Source: Alg239-R122 sp041746135 | GTDB taxonomy: Bacteria; Pseudomonadota; Alphaproteobacteria; Sphingomonadales; Sphingomonadaceae | DNA: 64,000 nucleotides | Reading direction: 5' to 3' | Assembly (NCBI GenBank): GCA_041746135.1 | Contig: JBGTHQ010000032.1 | Coordinates: 1 to 64,000 of the forward strand | Part shown: one piece after another, positions 9,282 to 18,122 of the stretch | Layout of the letters: every line of letters begins with the position of its first letter | Numbering within the stretch: position 1 is the stretch's first letter | Translations under genes and position numbers: made by a program | Notes under the pieces: generated by a model | Told to the model about the DNA's origin: nothing | The model's database searches: none | What the model saw: only the letters and a program-made list of their open reading frames with translations

Positions 9282-10475
9282 TCAACTGTTGATCGACACC
9301 ACGTTGCCGGCCTGTTCGTCGCCATGCACCACGCCGGTGTAGAGGCTGGCCATCGGTTCGTCGGTGACGATAAAGCTCTCGGCATTGCCGAACCCGTTGA
9401 AACCGGTCTTCATCGCCGCGCCATAGGCGCCGATCATGCCGACCTCGATATAATCGCCATTGCCGATATCGCCGGGCAGCTCGAACGGCCCCGCCATATA
9501 ATCCATATCGTCGCAGGTCGGGCCGTAAAACGCGAATGGTTCCAGAGCGCCTCTGCGCAGTTCGTTCAGATTCTGCACCGGAAAGCGCCATCCGATATGC
9601 GCCGCGTCGAACAGCGCGCCGTAGGCGCCGTCATTGATATATAGCTCCATACCGCGGCGGCGTTCGACGCGCACGACCAGCGAGCTATATTCGGCGCACA
9701 ACGCGCGCCCTGGCTCGCACCACAATTCCGCCGAATAGCTGATCGGTAGGCTTTCGTAGGTGCGGTCGATAATTTGGAAATAATCCTGCAGCGAAGGGGG
9801 TTCCATGCCCGGATAGACCGACGGAAATCCGCCGCCAATGTCGATGATGTCGACGGTAACTGAGGCGTCGACGATCGCAGCGCGTACTTTTTCGAGCGCC
9901 TGTACATAGGCATGCGGCGACATGGCCTGGCTGCCGACATGGAAACAGATACCAAGGCTATCGGCGACCTGCCGCGTCTGCATCAGCAATTCGCGCATTT
10001 CGTCGAGATCCGCGCCGAATTTGGCGGCAAGGCTGAGCTCGGCATATTCAGACGATACGCGCAGCCGTGCGCACAGCGTCAGATCTTCGGCATCGCGAGT
10101 GGCTTCGCGGATCTTGCGCAACTCGTCGAGGCAATCGAGCGAAAACGTGCGCACGCCGTGCGTGAAATAGGCTTCGTGTATCGCTTCGGACGTCTTGACG
10201 GGATGCATGAAGCACAGCACCGCATCGGGCAGCGTCCGCGCGACCAGGCGCACTTCGGCAATTGATGCGACGTCATAATGGGTAATGCCCGCATCCCACA
10301 GGATCAGCAGCAATTCCGGCGAGGGATTGGCTTTGACGGCATAAAGCGACTTGCCCGGAAAATTCTCGGCAAAATAGCGCGCGGCACGGCTGGCCGCATG
10401 CGGTCTGTTGAGAATTACCGGTTCGGTGGGGCGGTTCGCCCCAATTACAGCCAGTGCGTCAGGATATTCGTGCAA
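9282..10475 (-). CDS. Ornithine/lysine decarboxylase, alanine-racemase fold
   Basis: PLP enzyme that makes putrescine from ornithine (or cadaverine from lysine). It belongs to fold type III like eukaryotic ODC and the bifunctional Vibrio enzyme, not the large E. coli SpeC type. The PLP lysine is Lys-48 in SLYAVKANPSP; FHVGSQAMSP and IDIGGGFPSVYPG bind the cofactor phosphate; EPGRALCAE follows; the cross-subunit catalytic Cys is in FYGPTCDDMD. 397 aa is normal. The apparent start is TTG (TTG-CAC-GAA), with GGGGG about 12 bases upstream. It lies downstream of two carboxynorspermidine genes on the same strand but has its own promoter and a structured leader. Confidence 0.92.
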   Translation of the reverse strand: MHEYPDALAVIGANRPTEPVILNRPHAASRAARYFAENFPGKSLYAVKANPSPELLLILWDAGITHYDVASIAEVRLVARTLPDAVLCFMHPVKTSEAIHEAYFTHGVRTFSLDCLDELRKIREATRDAEDLTLCARLRVSSEYAELSLAAKFGADLDEMRELLMQTRQVADSLGICFHVGSQAMSPHAYVQALEKVRAAIVDASVTVDIIDIGGGFPSVYPGMEPPSLQDYFQIIDRTYESLPISYSAELWCEPGRALCAEYSSLVVRVERRRGMELYINDGAYGALFDAAHIGWRFPVQNLNELRRGALEPFAFYGPTCDDMDYMAGPFELPGDIGNGDYIEVGMIGAYGAAMKTGFNGFGNAESFIVTDEPMASLYTGVVHGDEQAGNVVSINS

Positions 10476-10551
10476 TTCAAGGGACCCCCAGAAACATCAA
10501 GTTCAAGTGTTACAAGCTGCCTTGCGGTTGGAAGTCCCCTTGGGGCAGCGA
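10476..10551 (-). promoter_or_regulatory. speF-like structured 5' leader of the ornithine decarboxylase gene
   Basis: The untranslated stretch just upstream of the decarboxylase reads, on the minus strand, as a C-rich/G-rich block able to fold. GCTGCC (10549-10544) pairs perfectly with GGCAGC (10521-10516) around a loop containing TTCCAACCGCAAG. Single-stranded CTTGAACTTGATGTTTCTGG and GGGGGTCCCTTG then lead into the start codon. An RNA motif named speF is known upstream of this gene in alphaproteobacteria. Position and general appearance agree, but I recalled the motif from memory and did not run a covariance search. Confidence 0.55.
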
Positions 10552-10557
10552 AGCGCG

Positions 10558-10586
10558 GATATAAGTTCCGTATATCAAGCTGTAAA
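10558..10586 (-). promoter_or_regulatory. Sigma-70-type promoter for the ornithine decarboxylase
   Basis: On the minus strand TTTACA (10586-10581) is followed after 17 bases by TATATC (10563-10558). This is close to the -35/-10 consensus at ideal spacing, in an AT-rich pocket between the carboxynorspermidine decarboxylase stop and the structured leader. It would let the decarboxylase be expressed separately from the two upstream polyamine genes. Confidence 0.5.
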
Positions 10587-10666
10587 GCATAAATATTTGC
10601 CAAATGCTGAACGGCCAATGTCTTGTCTGAAATATAGCAAATATTTCCCGCGTTAAAAGGGGTTTG

Positions 10667-11839
10667 CTAACTCAACCGGTCGCGAAATTCGGTCCATTCG
10701 AACTGCCGGACACAGCGCAGCGCATCGGTATCGCTATTCCACAACCAGATCGAGGGCAGGGGCACGCCGTTGAAGGTGTTGGTCTTGACCATCGAATAAT
10801 GTGCCTGATCCAGAAACGCGAACCGTTGCCCCGGCTCCATCGGCACGGGCAGGATATAATCGCCGATCGTGTCGCCGGCAAGGCAGGAGGGGCCGCCCAG
10901 GCGGATCGGTTCGCCCGCCTTGCGCTCACCCAGCATCGCGGGGCGATAGGGCGCTTCGATCACGTCGGGCATGTGGCAAGTCGCGGAAATATCGGCAATG
11001 CCGACTTTCATGCCGTTATCCATGACGTCGAGCAGTTCGCCCACCAATATGCCGGCATCGAGCGCGATCGCTTCGCCCGGCTCAAGATAGAGTTGCAGAC
11101 CGGTATCCTCGCGGATTTGGATCAGGAACGCCACCAATGCGTCGCGCTGGTAATCCGCGCGCGTGATATGGTGCCCGCCGCCCAGATTGATCCATTCGAG
11201 GCCTGCCAGCATAGGCGCGATCTGTGGATAGAGCCGCGCCCATATCAATTGCAGAGGCTTGAAATCCTGTTCGCATAAAGCATGAAAATGCAGGCCGGAA
11301 ACGCCCTGCAAATGTTCGGGACGCAATTGGCTGACGGGAAAGCCGAGGCGACTGTGCGTCGCGCACGGATCGTATTTCTCGACTTCGCCCAGCGGCCATT
11401 CCGGATTGATGCGCAGGCCGATATCGAACTTCTTACCCGCGCCGCGCGCCTGTTGCGCGGCTTCCGCAAACCGGGCAATTTGGTCGGGACTGTTGAAAAT
11501 GACGTGATCGGACAGCGCGAATATTTCCGCCATGTCTTGGGCCTTGTAGGCGGGCGAATAGGTCTCTACCTCGCCGCCATATTTCTCGTGCGCCAACCGC
11601 GCTTCCCACAGGCCCGACGTACAGCAGCCGTCGAGATATTCGCTCACCAGCGGCGCCAGCGACCACATCGAAAACGCTTTCAGCGCGGCGAGAATCTTCA
11701 CCCCGCTGCGGGTTTTTATATCGGCCAGTATCTCCAGATTGCGGCGGATCGCGGCTTCGTCGACGACAAAAGCGGGCGTGGGAACACGGCCCAGGTCAAA
11801 GCCTGAAAACGCCCCGGGATCACCTGCTTTCGTATCCAT
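10667..11839 (-). CDS. nspC: Carboxynorspermidine/carboxyspermidine decarboxylase
   Basis: PLP enzyme of the alanine-racemase fold that decarboxylates carboxyspermidine (or carboxynorspermidine) to the free triamine, the last step of the alternative spermidine pathway. The PLP lysine is Lys-54 in ILAALKAFSMW; other blocks are SGLWEARLAHEKYGGEVE, GLRINPEWPLGEVEKYDPC, LEWINLGGGHHITRADY, LEPGEAIALDAGILVG and GPSCLAGDTIGDY. The ATG at 11839 (MDTKAGD) with GGAGCG before it gives 390 aa, the usual size; the frame continues upstream but that part overlaps the preceding gene. It lies 20 bases after the dehydrogenase stop, so the two form an operon. Confidence 0.92.
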   Translation of the reverse strand: MDTKAGDPGAFSGFDLGRVPTPAFVVDEAAIRRNLEILADIKTRSGVKILAALKAFSMWSLAPLVSEYLDGCCTSGLWEARLAHEKYGGEVETYSPAYKAQDMAEIFALSDHVIFNSPDQIARFAEAAQQARGAGKKFDIGLRINPEWPLGEVEKYDPCATHSRLGFPVSQLRPEHLQGVSGLHFHALCEQDFKPLQLIWARLYPQIAPMLAGLEWINLGGGHHITRADYQRDALVAFLIQIREDTGLQLYLEPGEAIALDAGILVGELLDVMDNGMKVGIADISATCHMPDVIEAPYRPAMLGERKAGEPIRLGGPSCLAGDTIGDYILPVPMEPGQRFAFLDQAHYSMVKTNTFNGVPLPSIWLWNSDTDALRCVRQFEWTEFRDRLS

Positions 11840-11859
11840 AGTTTCGCTCCTGTCGCTGC

Positions 11860-13068
11860 TTAGAACGGCAACGGCCGGTCCAGTTCCTGCACCTGCCAAG
11901 GCAGACCGTGCTGGTTGAGCATATCCATAAACGGATCGGGATCGAACTGCTCCATATTGAACACGCCTTCGCCTTTCCATTTGCCAGTCAGGAGCATCGC
12001 CGCGCCGATCATGGCGGGAACGCCAGTCGTATAGCTCACCGCCTGGTTACCAGTTTCGCGGTATGCGTCCTCGTGGTCGCAGATATTGTTGATATAGAAT
12101 GTCTTTGTGGCACCGTCCTTGGCGATACCCGTGGCGATATCGCCGATATTTGTCTTGCCCTTGGTGGTCTCGCCGAGGCTGGCGGGCTCGGGCAATACGG
12201 CTTTGAGGAATTGCAGCGGGATAATCTCGCGGCCTTCGTACATCACCGCGTCGATCCGCGTCATGCCAACATTCTGCAGCACTTCGAGGTGCGTAAGATA
12301 CGCGTCGCCGAACGTCATCCAGAACCGGATGCGCTGGATTTCGGGATAATGGGTTTTGAGCGATTCCAGTTCCTCATGATACATCAGGTACATGTTCTTC
12401 TCGCCCACACCCTCAAAATCGAATGTCTGTTTTTCGGTCAGCGCGGGGGTTTCGATCCATGTGCCATCTTCCCAGCGGCGGGCGGGGGCGGTCACTTCGC
12501 GGATATTGATTTCCGGATTGAAATTGGTCGCGAAATGCTGGCCGTGGTCGCCGCCATTGCAATCGAGAATGTCGAGCGTGTCGATCCGGTCAAGATGATG
12601 TTTTTTCAAATAGCTGGCAAATACCGACGTCACGCCGGGATCGAAACCCGAACCGAGCAGCGCCATCAGCCCTGCCTGCTTGAACTTGTCCTGATAGGCC
12701 CATTGCCAATGATATTCGAATTTGGCCTCGTCGCGCGGCTCGTAATTGGCAGTGTCCATGTAATGCACGCCGGTTTTGAGGCACGCATCCATGATATTGA
12801 GATCCTGATAAGGCAGGGCGAGATTGCACACGAGCTCCGGTTTGACTTTTTCGATCAGCGCCGCGGTCGCCTCGACGTCATCGGCATCGATGGCATAGGT
12901 GTCGATATCCACACCGGTGCGCTCTTTCACCGATTTTGCAATCGCGTCGCATTTGGATTTGGTCCGGCTGGCCAGCGTGATATGGCTGAATATATTTTCA
13001 TTCATAGCCATTTTATGCACTGCAACCGAACCGACGCCACCTGCGCCAATTACCAAAATTCTGCTCAT
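11860..13068 (-). CDS. Carboxynorspermidine/carboxyspermidine dehydrogenase (saccharopine dehydrogenase family)
   Basis: NADPH-dependent reductase that condenses a diamine (putrescine or diaminopropane) with aspartate semialdehyde to give carboxyspermidine or carboxynorspermidine. The N-terminal Rossmann motif is ILVIGAGGVGSVAVHKMAM. Family blocks include VHYMDTANYEPRDEAKFEY, LLGSGFDPGVTSVFA and the long central DCNGGDHGQHFATNFNPE. The start at 13068 has an excellent ribosome binding site (AGGAGG, six bases away). The 402-aa length is normal. It is first in the polyamine block, divergent from the dehydratase gene 53 bases away. Confidence 0.92.
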   Translation of the reverse strand: MSRILVIGAGGVGSVAVHKMAMNENIFSHITLASRTKSKCDAIAKSVKERTGVDIDTYAIDADDVEATAALIEKVKPELVCNLALPYQDLNIMDACLKTGVHYMDTANYEPRDEAKFEYHWQWAYQDKFKQAGLMALLGSGFDPGVTSVFASYLKKHHLDRIDTLDILDCNGGDHGQHFATNFNPEINIREVTAPARRWEDGTWIETPALTEKQTFDFEGVGEKNMYLMYHEELESLKTHYPEIQRIRFWMTFGDAYLTHLEVLQNVGMTRIDAVMYEGREIIPLQFLKAVLPEPASLGETTKGKTNIGDIATGIAKDGATKTFYINNICDHEDAYRETGNQAVSYTTGVPAMIGAAMLLTGKWKGEGVFNMEQFDPDPFMDMLNQHGLPWQVQELDRPLPF

Positions 13069-13121
13069 CAATTCCTCCTGACAGGTGACGTGTGTGTGTA
13101 ACTGCCATATAGGTCGCCCGC

Positions 13122-14102
13122 ATGACAGAACAACATCTTTTGGACCCGGCCCGCACACCCAGTGCCGAGGGTGTGGCGCGCGCGGCCGCCAAGATCGCCC
13201 GGATATTGCCGCCGACACCGCTGCTGCCGCTGGAAGTCCGAGGCAAGACCGTCTGGTGCAAGGCGGAGTCGCTGCAACCGGTGGGCGCGTTCAAGATACG
13301 CGGGGGCTGGCACCGGCTGACCGATCTGGACGATGCCGCACGCGCCAAAGGCGTGGTCGCGTTTTCCAGCGGCAATCATGCGCAGGGCGTAGCCTGGGCC
13401 GCACGGCGGCTGAATATTCCTGCCGTCATCATCATGCCGGAAGATGCGCCGCAAGCCAAGATGCAGGCCACCGCCGACATGGGCGCCAGGATCATCACCT
13501 ATGACCGGCTGATGGGTTCGCGCGAGCAGATCGCTGCCGACATCGCCGCCGAAACCGGCGCGACCGTCGTGCCGAGCTTCGACGATCCCTGGATTATCGA
13601 GGGGCAGGGCAGCGCCGGCACGGAAATGCGCGCGCAGATGCTGGCATTGACCGGCGCGGTTCCGGGCCGGATCATCGCGTGTTGTGGTGGCGGCGGGCTG
13701 GCGACGGGGTCAGCGCTTGCCAATCCCGAAGCGGATATCGTGGTGGTCGAACCCGAAGGCTGGGAAGATATGACACGATCGCTGGAATGCGGCGAGATTG
13801 TTCCGGTGGGCGCTAACCCGCCGCCGACGCTGTGCGATGCCTTACAGACAATGCGCGTATCGCCTTTGACATTCGACATTTTGAAAGCGCGCGGCGCACA
13901 GGGCTTCAGCGTCACCGAAGAGGAAGTGCAGCATGCGATGCGGGTCGCGTTCGGCAAGCTGCAGCTGGTTGTTGAACCCGGCGGCGCAGTGGCGTTGGCG
14001 GCCGTGCTCGCGGGCAAAGTGGCGGCAAGCGATCACACCGTTATCACGATTTCCGGCGGCAATGTCGATCCTTCCGTGTTTGCGAAAATTATCGCTAGCT
14101 GA
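13122..14102 (+). CDS. Threonine/serine dehydratase-like PLP enzyme
   Basis: Fold type II PLP protein that deaminates threonine or serine to the 2-keto acid, or racemises serine. The PLP lysine is Lys-58 in QPVGAFKIRGG; the substrate loop is FSSGNHAQGVAWAAR; the phosphate-binding glycine loop is CCGGGGLATGSAL. At 326 aa it lacks the C-terminal ACT regulatory domain of biosynthetic IlvA, so it is of the catabolic TdcB/serine racemase type. It is divergent from the polyamine block and its last eight bases overlap the convergent DNA ligase gene. Exact substrate is open. Confidence 0.87.
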   Translation: MTEQHLLDPARTPSAEGVARAAAKIARILPPTPLLPLEVRGKTVWCKAESLQPVGAFKIRGGWHRLTDLDDAARAKGVVAFSSGNHAQGVAWAARRLNIPAVIIMPEDAPQAKMQATADMGARIITYDRLMGSREQIAADIAAETGATVVPSFDDPWIIEGQGSAGTEMRAQMLALTGAVPGRIIACCGGGGLATGSALANPEADIVVVEPEGWEDMTRSLECGEIVPVGANPPPTLCDALQTMRVSPLTFDILKARGAQGFSVTEEEVQHAMRVAFGKLQLVVEPGGAVALAAVLAGKVAASDHTVITISGGNVDPSVFAKIIAS

Positions 14103-15678
14103 TCATATTGCGAAGCGTGGCCACCTTGTCGGCTTCTTCCGCGGGCTTGTCCTTGCGGATGCGGCTGATACGCGGGAAGCGCATGGCGAGGCCGGATTTA
14201 TGGCGTTTGCTTTCGTGGATCGAATCGAAGGCGACTTCCAGCACGAGCGTTTTTTCCACTTCGCGCACCGGTCCGAAACGGTTGACGGTGTTCTGCCGCA
14301 CGAATTTGTCGAGCCATTTCAGTTCCTGGTCGGTAAAGCCCGAATAGGCCTTGCCGACCGGATAGAGCTCGCCGTCCTCGGTCCAGCATCCGAATGTGTA
14401 ATCGGAATAGAATGACGAGCGCTTGCCCGATCCGCGCTGCGCATACATCATCACGCAATCGGCATTGAGCGGGTCGCGTTTCCATTTATACCACAAGCCG
14501 GTCTTGCGTCCGGCAATATAGGGGCTGTCCCTGCGTTTGAGCATGATGCCCTCGATCGCGGCATCGCGCGCGCCATCGCGTATTTCGCCGAGATGCGCGA
14601 AATCGCGTGAGTCCAGCAGGCCGGATATGTCGAAATGGCTGGACTTGAGTTTGGGTACGAACGCTTCGAGATATGTCCGGCGCGCATGCCACGGCAAGGC
14701 CCGCACATCCTGTTCGTCATCGAAAAGAACGTCATAAAGCCGCACGAACGCCGGATAATCGGCACGCATATTCACGGAAACTGTCTTGCGTCCAAGCCGC
14801 TGTTGCAGCGCATTGAAACTGGCGGCACCGCCGTCGGAACCGCCTTGCACCTCGCCGCGCACCAGCAACTCGCCGTCGAGGACGCCGATCCGGTCGAAAT
14901 TCTCGGCAATTTCGGGGAAAGAGGCAGTAATATCGTCGCCGCCCCGGCTGTACAGGCGCACGTCCTTGTCGGTGCCGACGATCTGAATGCGGATGCCGTC
15001 CCATTTCCACTCGGCGGCATAATCCGCGAGATCCACCTGCAATTCCTCGAGCGGGTGCGCCAGCATGAAGGGCCGGAAAAACGGGATGCCGCTGGGATCG
15101 GGCCGTGGAGTGCTGCCTTCACCCCAAGCGAATAGCTCGGCATAGGGCGGGGCGAGCGCGTGCCAGACTTCCTCGACATCGTTGACGTCAAGCGCAAATG
15201 CCTTGGCAAAGGCGGTCTTGGCCAATCGCGCGGATACGCCGACGCGCATGCCGCCGGTGGCCAGCTTGAGCAGCGCATAGCGGCTGTTCGCGTCCATCCG
15301 GTCCATAAAGCCTGCCAGCAATCTGGAGGCATCCTTGCGCGACACCGACTGCAGGTCGGCCACGGCGTCACGAAGCCGTACGTCCTCGAACTCGCCTTCG
15401 TGCAGATGTTCCGGCCAGATGAGCGCGACGGTCTCCGCCGTGTCGCCGACGAAATTGCGGCTGAGCTTGAACAGCACCGGATCGACACGCTCGTTCGCCA
15501 TTGTGCGCACAGCCGAGGATTTGACTGCAGGAAAATCGAGATCGCCCGTTAACGCGGCCAGGGCCCAGCCCCGGTCGGGGTCGGGCGTGATGCGCAAATA
15601 GTCGGCGATCAGGTCGATTTTCAAATTGCGCGAGCGGGTATAGATCAGCCGATCAATCAGCGTGGCAAAGGCGCGCAT
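14095..15678 (-). CDS. ATP-dependent DNA ligase (ligase-associated repair system)
   Basis: ATP-dependent ligase of the bacterial LigB/LigC-like group found with an exonuclease and often a helicase in a repair module. An all-alpha N-terminal DNA-binding domain (~1-200) precedes the adenylation domain with the nucleotidyl lysine Lys-226 in EWKWDGIRIQ. Further motifs are VRLYSRGGDD, LDGELLVRG, EGIMLKRRDSPY and LWYKWKRDP. An OB-fold tail ends with SGLAMRFPRISRIRKDKP. 527 aa is typical. Its ATG overlaps the exonuclease stop by one base (TGATG), showing translational coupling. Confidence 0.93.
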   Translation of the reverse strand: MRAFATLIDRLIYTRSRNLKIDLIADYLRITPDPDRGWALAALTGDLDFPAVKSSAVRTMANERVDPVLFKLSRNFVGDTAETVALIWPEHLHEGEFEDVRLRDAVADLQSVSRKDASRLLAGFMDRMDANSRYALLKLATGGMRVGVSARLAKTAFAKAFALDVNDVEEVWHALAPPYAELFAWGEGSTPRPDPSGIPFFRPFMLAHPLEELQVDLADYAAEWKWDGIRIQIVGTDKDVRLYSRGGDDITASFPEIAENFDRIGVLDGELLVRGEVQGGSDGGAASFNALQQRLGRKTVSVNMRADYPAFVRLYDVLFDDEQDVRALPWHARRTYLEAFVPKLKSSHFDISGLLDSRDFAHLGEIRDGARDAAIEGIMLKRRDSPYIAGRKTGLWYKWKRDPLNADCVMMYAQRGSGKRSSFYSDYTFGCWTEDGELYPVGKAYSGFTDQELKWLDKFVRQNTVNRFGPVREVEKTLVLEVAFDSIHESKRHKSGLAMRFPRISRIRKDKPAEEADKVATLRNMIS

Positions 15679-16679
15679 CAGCCGTCATCCTCGTCTTCGC
15701 GGCCGACCAGTTCGAGCGCACGCGCCTTGCGCTGGTTGAGTTCGCACCAGTGCACAAGAGCGTCCTCTCGGCCGTGTGTGATCCATGTCTCTTCGGGATC
15801 GATTTCGGTGATGGTGTCGGTCAGCTCGGTCCAGTCGGCATGATCGGATATGATCAGCGGCAGCTCGACATTGCGCTGGCGTGCACGCTGCCGCACCAGC
15901 ATCCAGCCCGATGCCATCGCGGTGATCGGGTTGGGCAGGCGGCGCGACCAGCGATCGCCCAGCGCCGAGGGCGGGGCCAGTACAATCTGTCCGCGCATCT
16001 CGTCTTTTTCGGTTCCCATGACAGGCCGCAAATCGCCCAAATCGACGCCATGCCGCCGGTAAAGGTCGCACATTTTTTCCAGCGCACCGTGTAGATAGAT
16101 CGGTGCATCATGGCCCAGCAGCCTGAGTTCGCTGATTACCCGCTGCGCCTTGCCGAGCGCATAGGCGCCGACCAGAACGCAGCGGTCCGGATTTTCCTCC
16201 AGCGCGGTGAAAAGCTTGCCGATCTCGTCCCTGGTCGGCGGGTGACGGAACACGGGCAGACCGAATGTAGCCTCGGTAATGAATATATCGCATTTGACCG
16301 GTTCGAATAAGGGGCAGGTTGGATCGGGTCGGCGCTTGTAATCGCCCGTGGCCACCACCCGCTCGCCCGCATATTCCATCAATATCTGCGCGGAGCCCAA
16401 GACATGCCCCGCACTGTGATAGCTGATCCTGACACCGCCCAGTTCGATCGTCTCACCATAAGGCACCCGAATGCCCATTTTGGTGCCATAGCGCAGTCCC
16501 ATGATATCAAGCGTTTCGGGTGTCGCCCAAACCTGACCGTGGCCGCCGCGCGCATGGTCGGCATGGCCGTGCGTGACGAGGGCGCGCTCGGCGGGGCGCG
16601 AAGGATCGATCCACGCATCGGCAGGTTTTACATAAATCCCGTGCGGATGCGGTTCGATCCAGTTGGATGCGTTGGTCAT
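15678..16679 (-). CDS. Ligase-associated DNA damage response exonuclease (metallo-beta-lactamase fold)
   Basis: Predicted nuclease with a metallo-beta-lactamase/beta-CASP-like fold that processes DNA ends for the adjacent ligase. The metal-binding motif is LVTHGHADHARGGHG near residue 36; a second histidine lies in YHSAGHVLGSAQI; then VVATGDYKRRPDPTC and near the C-terminus ISDHADWTEL and WITHGRED. 333 aa. The stop shares a base with the ligase ATG. The DEXH helicase that often completes the module is not adjacent here. Its ATG lies 56 bases downstream of the hemA stop on the same strand. Confidence 0.9.
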   Translation of the reverse strand: MTNASNWIEPHPHGIYVKPADAWIDPSRPAERALVTHGHADHARGGHGQVWATPETLDIMGLRYGTKMGIRVPYGETIELGGVRISYHSAGHVLGSAQILMEYAGERVVATGDYKRRPDPTCPLFEPVKCDIFITEATFGLPVFRHPPTRDEIGKLFTALEENPDRCVLVGAYALGKAQRVISELRLLGHDAPIYLHGALEKMCDLYRRHGVDLGDLRPVMGTEKDEMRGQIVLAPPSALGDRWSRRLPNPITAMASGWMLVRQRARQRNVELPLIISDHADWTELTDTITEIDPEETWITHGREDALVHWCELNQRKARALELVGREDEDDG

Positions 16680-16735
16680 GGCCTATATATGGGAAAGCGG
16701 GGCGAAAGTTCCATATCGGCCCGCCAGTCGCTCTT

Positions 16736-17950
16736 TCAGGCGGCGAGCCTGAGCTCCATGCGGCCCCAGATTTCAAGCAGGGCGCGTGTCAGATCGCGCA
16801 TCATTTGCTCGGTGTGCGCGGGCCCCGGCGTAAAGCGCAGCCGCTCCGTACCACGCGGGACGGTGGGATAATTGATCGGCTGCACGTACACGCCATATTC
16901 GGCGAGCAGGACATCGCTGATCTGCTTTGCCTTGACCGGATCGCCGACCATCAGCGGCACGATATGCGTGGTCGAGGGCATGACCGGCAATCCGGCATCG
17001 GCGAACAGAAACTTGAGCAAAGCCGCCGAGGCCTGTTGCGCATCGCGCTCCACGCTTGACTTTTTCAGATGACGCACGCTCGCCAGTGCGCCTGCCACAA
17101 GGGCGGGGGAGAGGCTGGTCGTAAAGATAAAGCCGGGCGCATAGGAACGGATCACGTCGACAATCTTTTGCGCGGCGGTGATATATCCGCCCATGACGCC
17201 GAACGCCTTGCCCAGTGTACCCTCGATGATGGTAATGCGGTGCGCTGCCTTGTCCCGTTCCGAAATACCGCCGCCGCGCGCGCCATACATGCCCACGGCA
17301 TGGACTTCGTCGAGATAGGTGAGCGCATTATATTTGTCGGCTAGATCGCATAATTCGTGCAACGGCGCGACATCGCCGTCCATTGAATAGACGCTTTCAA
17401 ACGCGATGAGCTTCGGGGCATCGGGATCTGCGGCGGCCAGCAATTCTTCGAGATGCGCGATATCGTTATGGCGGAAAACGCGCTTTTCGGAGCCCGAATT
17501 GCGGATACCGGCTATCATCGAGGCGTGATTGAGCTCGTCGGAAAAGATAATGCAGCCCGGCAGGAGTTTGGCGAGCGTCGACAAAGTGGCGTCATTGGAG
17601 ACATAGCCCGACGTGAACAGTAATGCGCCGCCCTTGCCATGCAGGTCGGCCAGTTCCTCCTCCAGCTGAATATGGTAATGGGTGTTGCCGCCAATATTGC
17701 GCGTTCCGCCCGATCCGGCACCGACATTGTGCAGCGCGTCTTCCATCGCGCTGATCACATCGGGATGCTGGCCCATGGCGAGATAATCGTTCGAACACCA
17801 CACAGTAATCGGTTTCGGCCCGTTATGCCCGCCAAAACAGCGGGCATTAGGATAAGAACCCTTGTTGCGCAATATATCGATAAATACGCGGTAGCGCCCT
17901 TCGGTGTGGAGGCGGTCGATGGCTTCGTCAAAAATCTGGTCGTAATTCAA
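16736..17950 (-). CDS. hemA: 5-aminolevulinate synthase
   Basis: PLP enzyme that condenses glycine and succinyl-CoA, the first step of the alphaproteobacterial C4 heme pathway. The frame is open up to 18160, but the protein aligns with ALAS from NYDQIFDEAIDRLHTEGRYR onward, so the TTG at 17950 is chosen (404 aa, normal). Family blocks include VWCSNDYLAMGQHPDV, GAGSGGTRNIGGNTHYH, FESVYSMDGD, YLDEVHAVGMYG and the PLP lysine in IIEGTLGKAFG. GGGA lies about 11 bases before the TTG. About 170 bases separate it from murI upstream; I see no clear promoter box there. Confidence 0.93.
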   Translation of the reverse strand: MNYDQIFDEAIDRLHTEGRYRVFIDILRNKGSYPNARCFGGHNGPKPITVWCSNDYLAMGQHPDVISAMEDALHNVGAGSGGTRNIGGNTHYHIQLEEELADLHGKGGALLFTSGYVSNDATLSTLAKLLPGCIIFSDELNHASMIAGIRNSGSEKRVFRHNDIAHLEELLAAADPDAPKLIAFESVYSMDGDVAPLHELCDLADKYNALTYLDEVHAVGMYGARGGGISERDKAAHRITIIEGTLGKAFGVMGGYITAAQKIVDVIRSYAPGFIFTTSLSPALVAGALASVRHLKKSSVERDAQQASAALLKFLFADAGLPVMPSTTHIVPLMVGDPVKAKQISDVLLAEYGVYVQPINYPTVPRGTERLRFTPGPAHTEQMMRDLTRALLEIWGRMELRLAA

Positions 17951-18122
17951 ACTATCTGGTCCCGAATGGTTCTTGGCGTTGCGGAAATATGACCCTTGGG
18001 CATGTTTTATATTGGAGACTTTAACAAACTCTGCCCGAATTTCCAGCGCGAACGGCTTGCAATAAGCAGTTTTGCACTTGTGCAGTGCGCTTTGGTGACA
18101 TGTGCCGGATGTGAAGTCGATT

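Noticed and set aside
11908..13101. 397-codon + strand frame opposite the carboxynorspermidine dehydrogenase
   Set aside because: Antisense shadow; no domain, no ribosome binding site, while the minus frame has clear motifs and AGGAGG.
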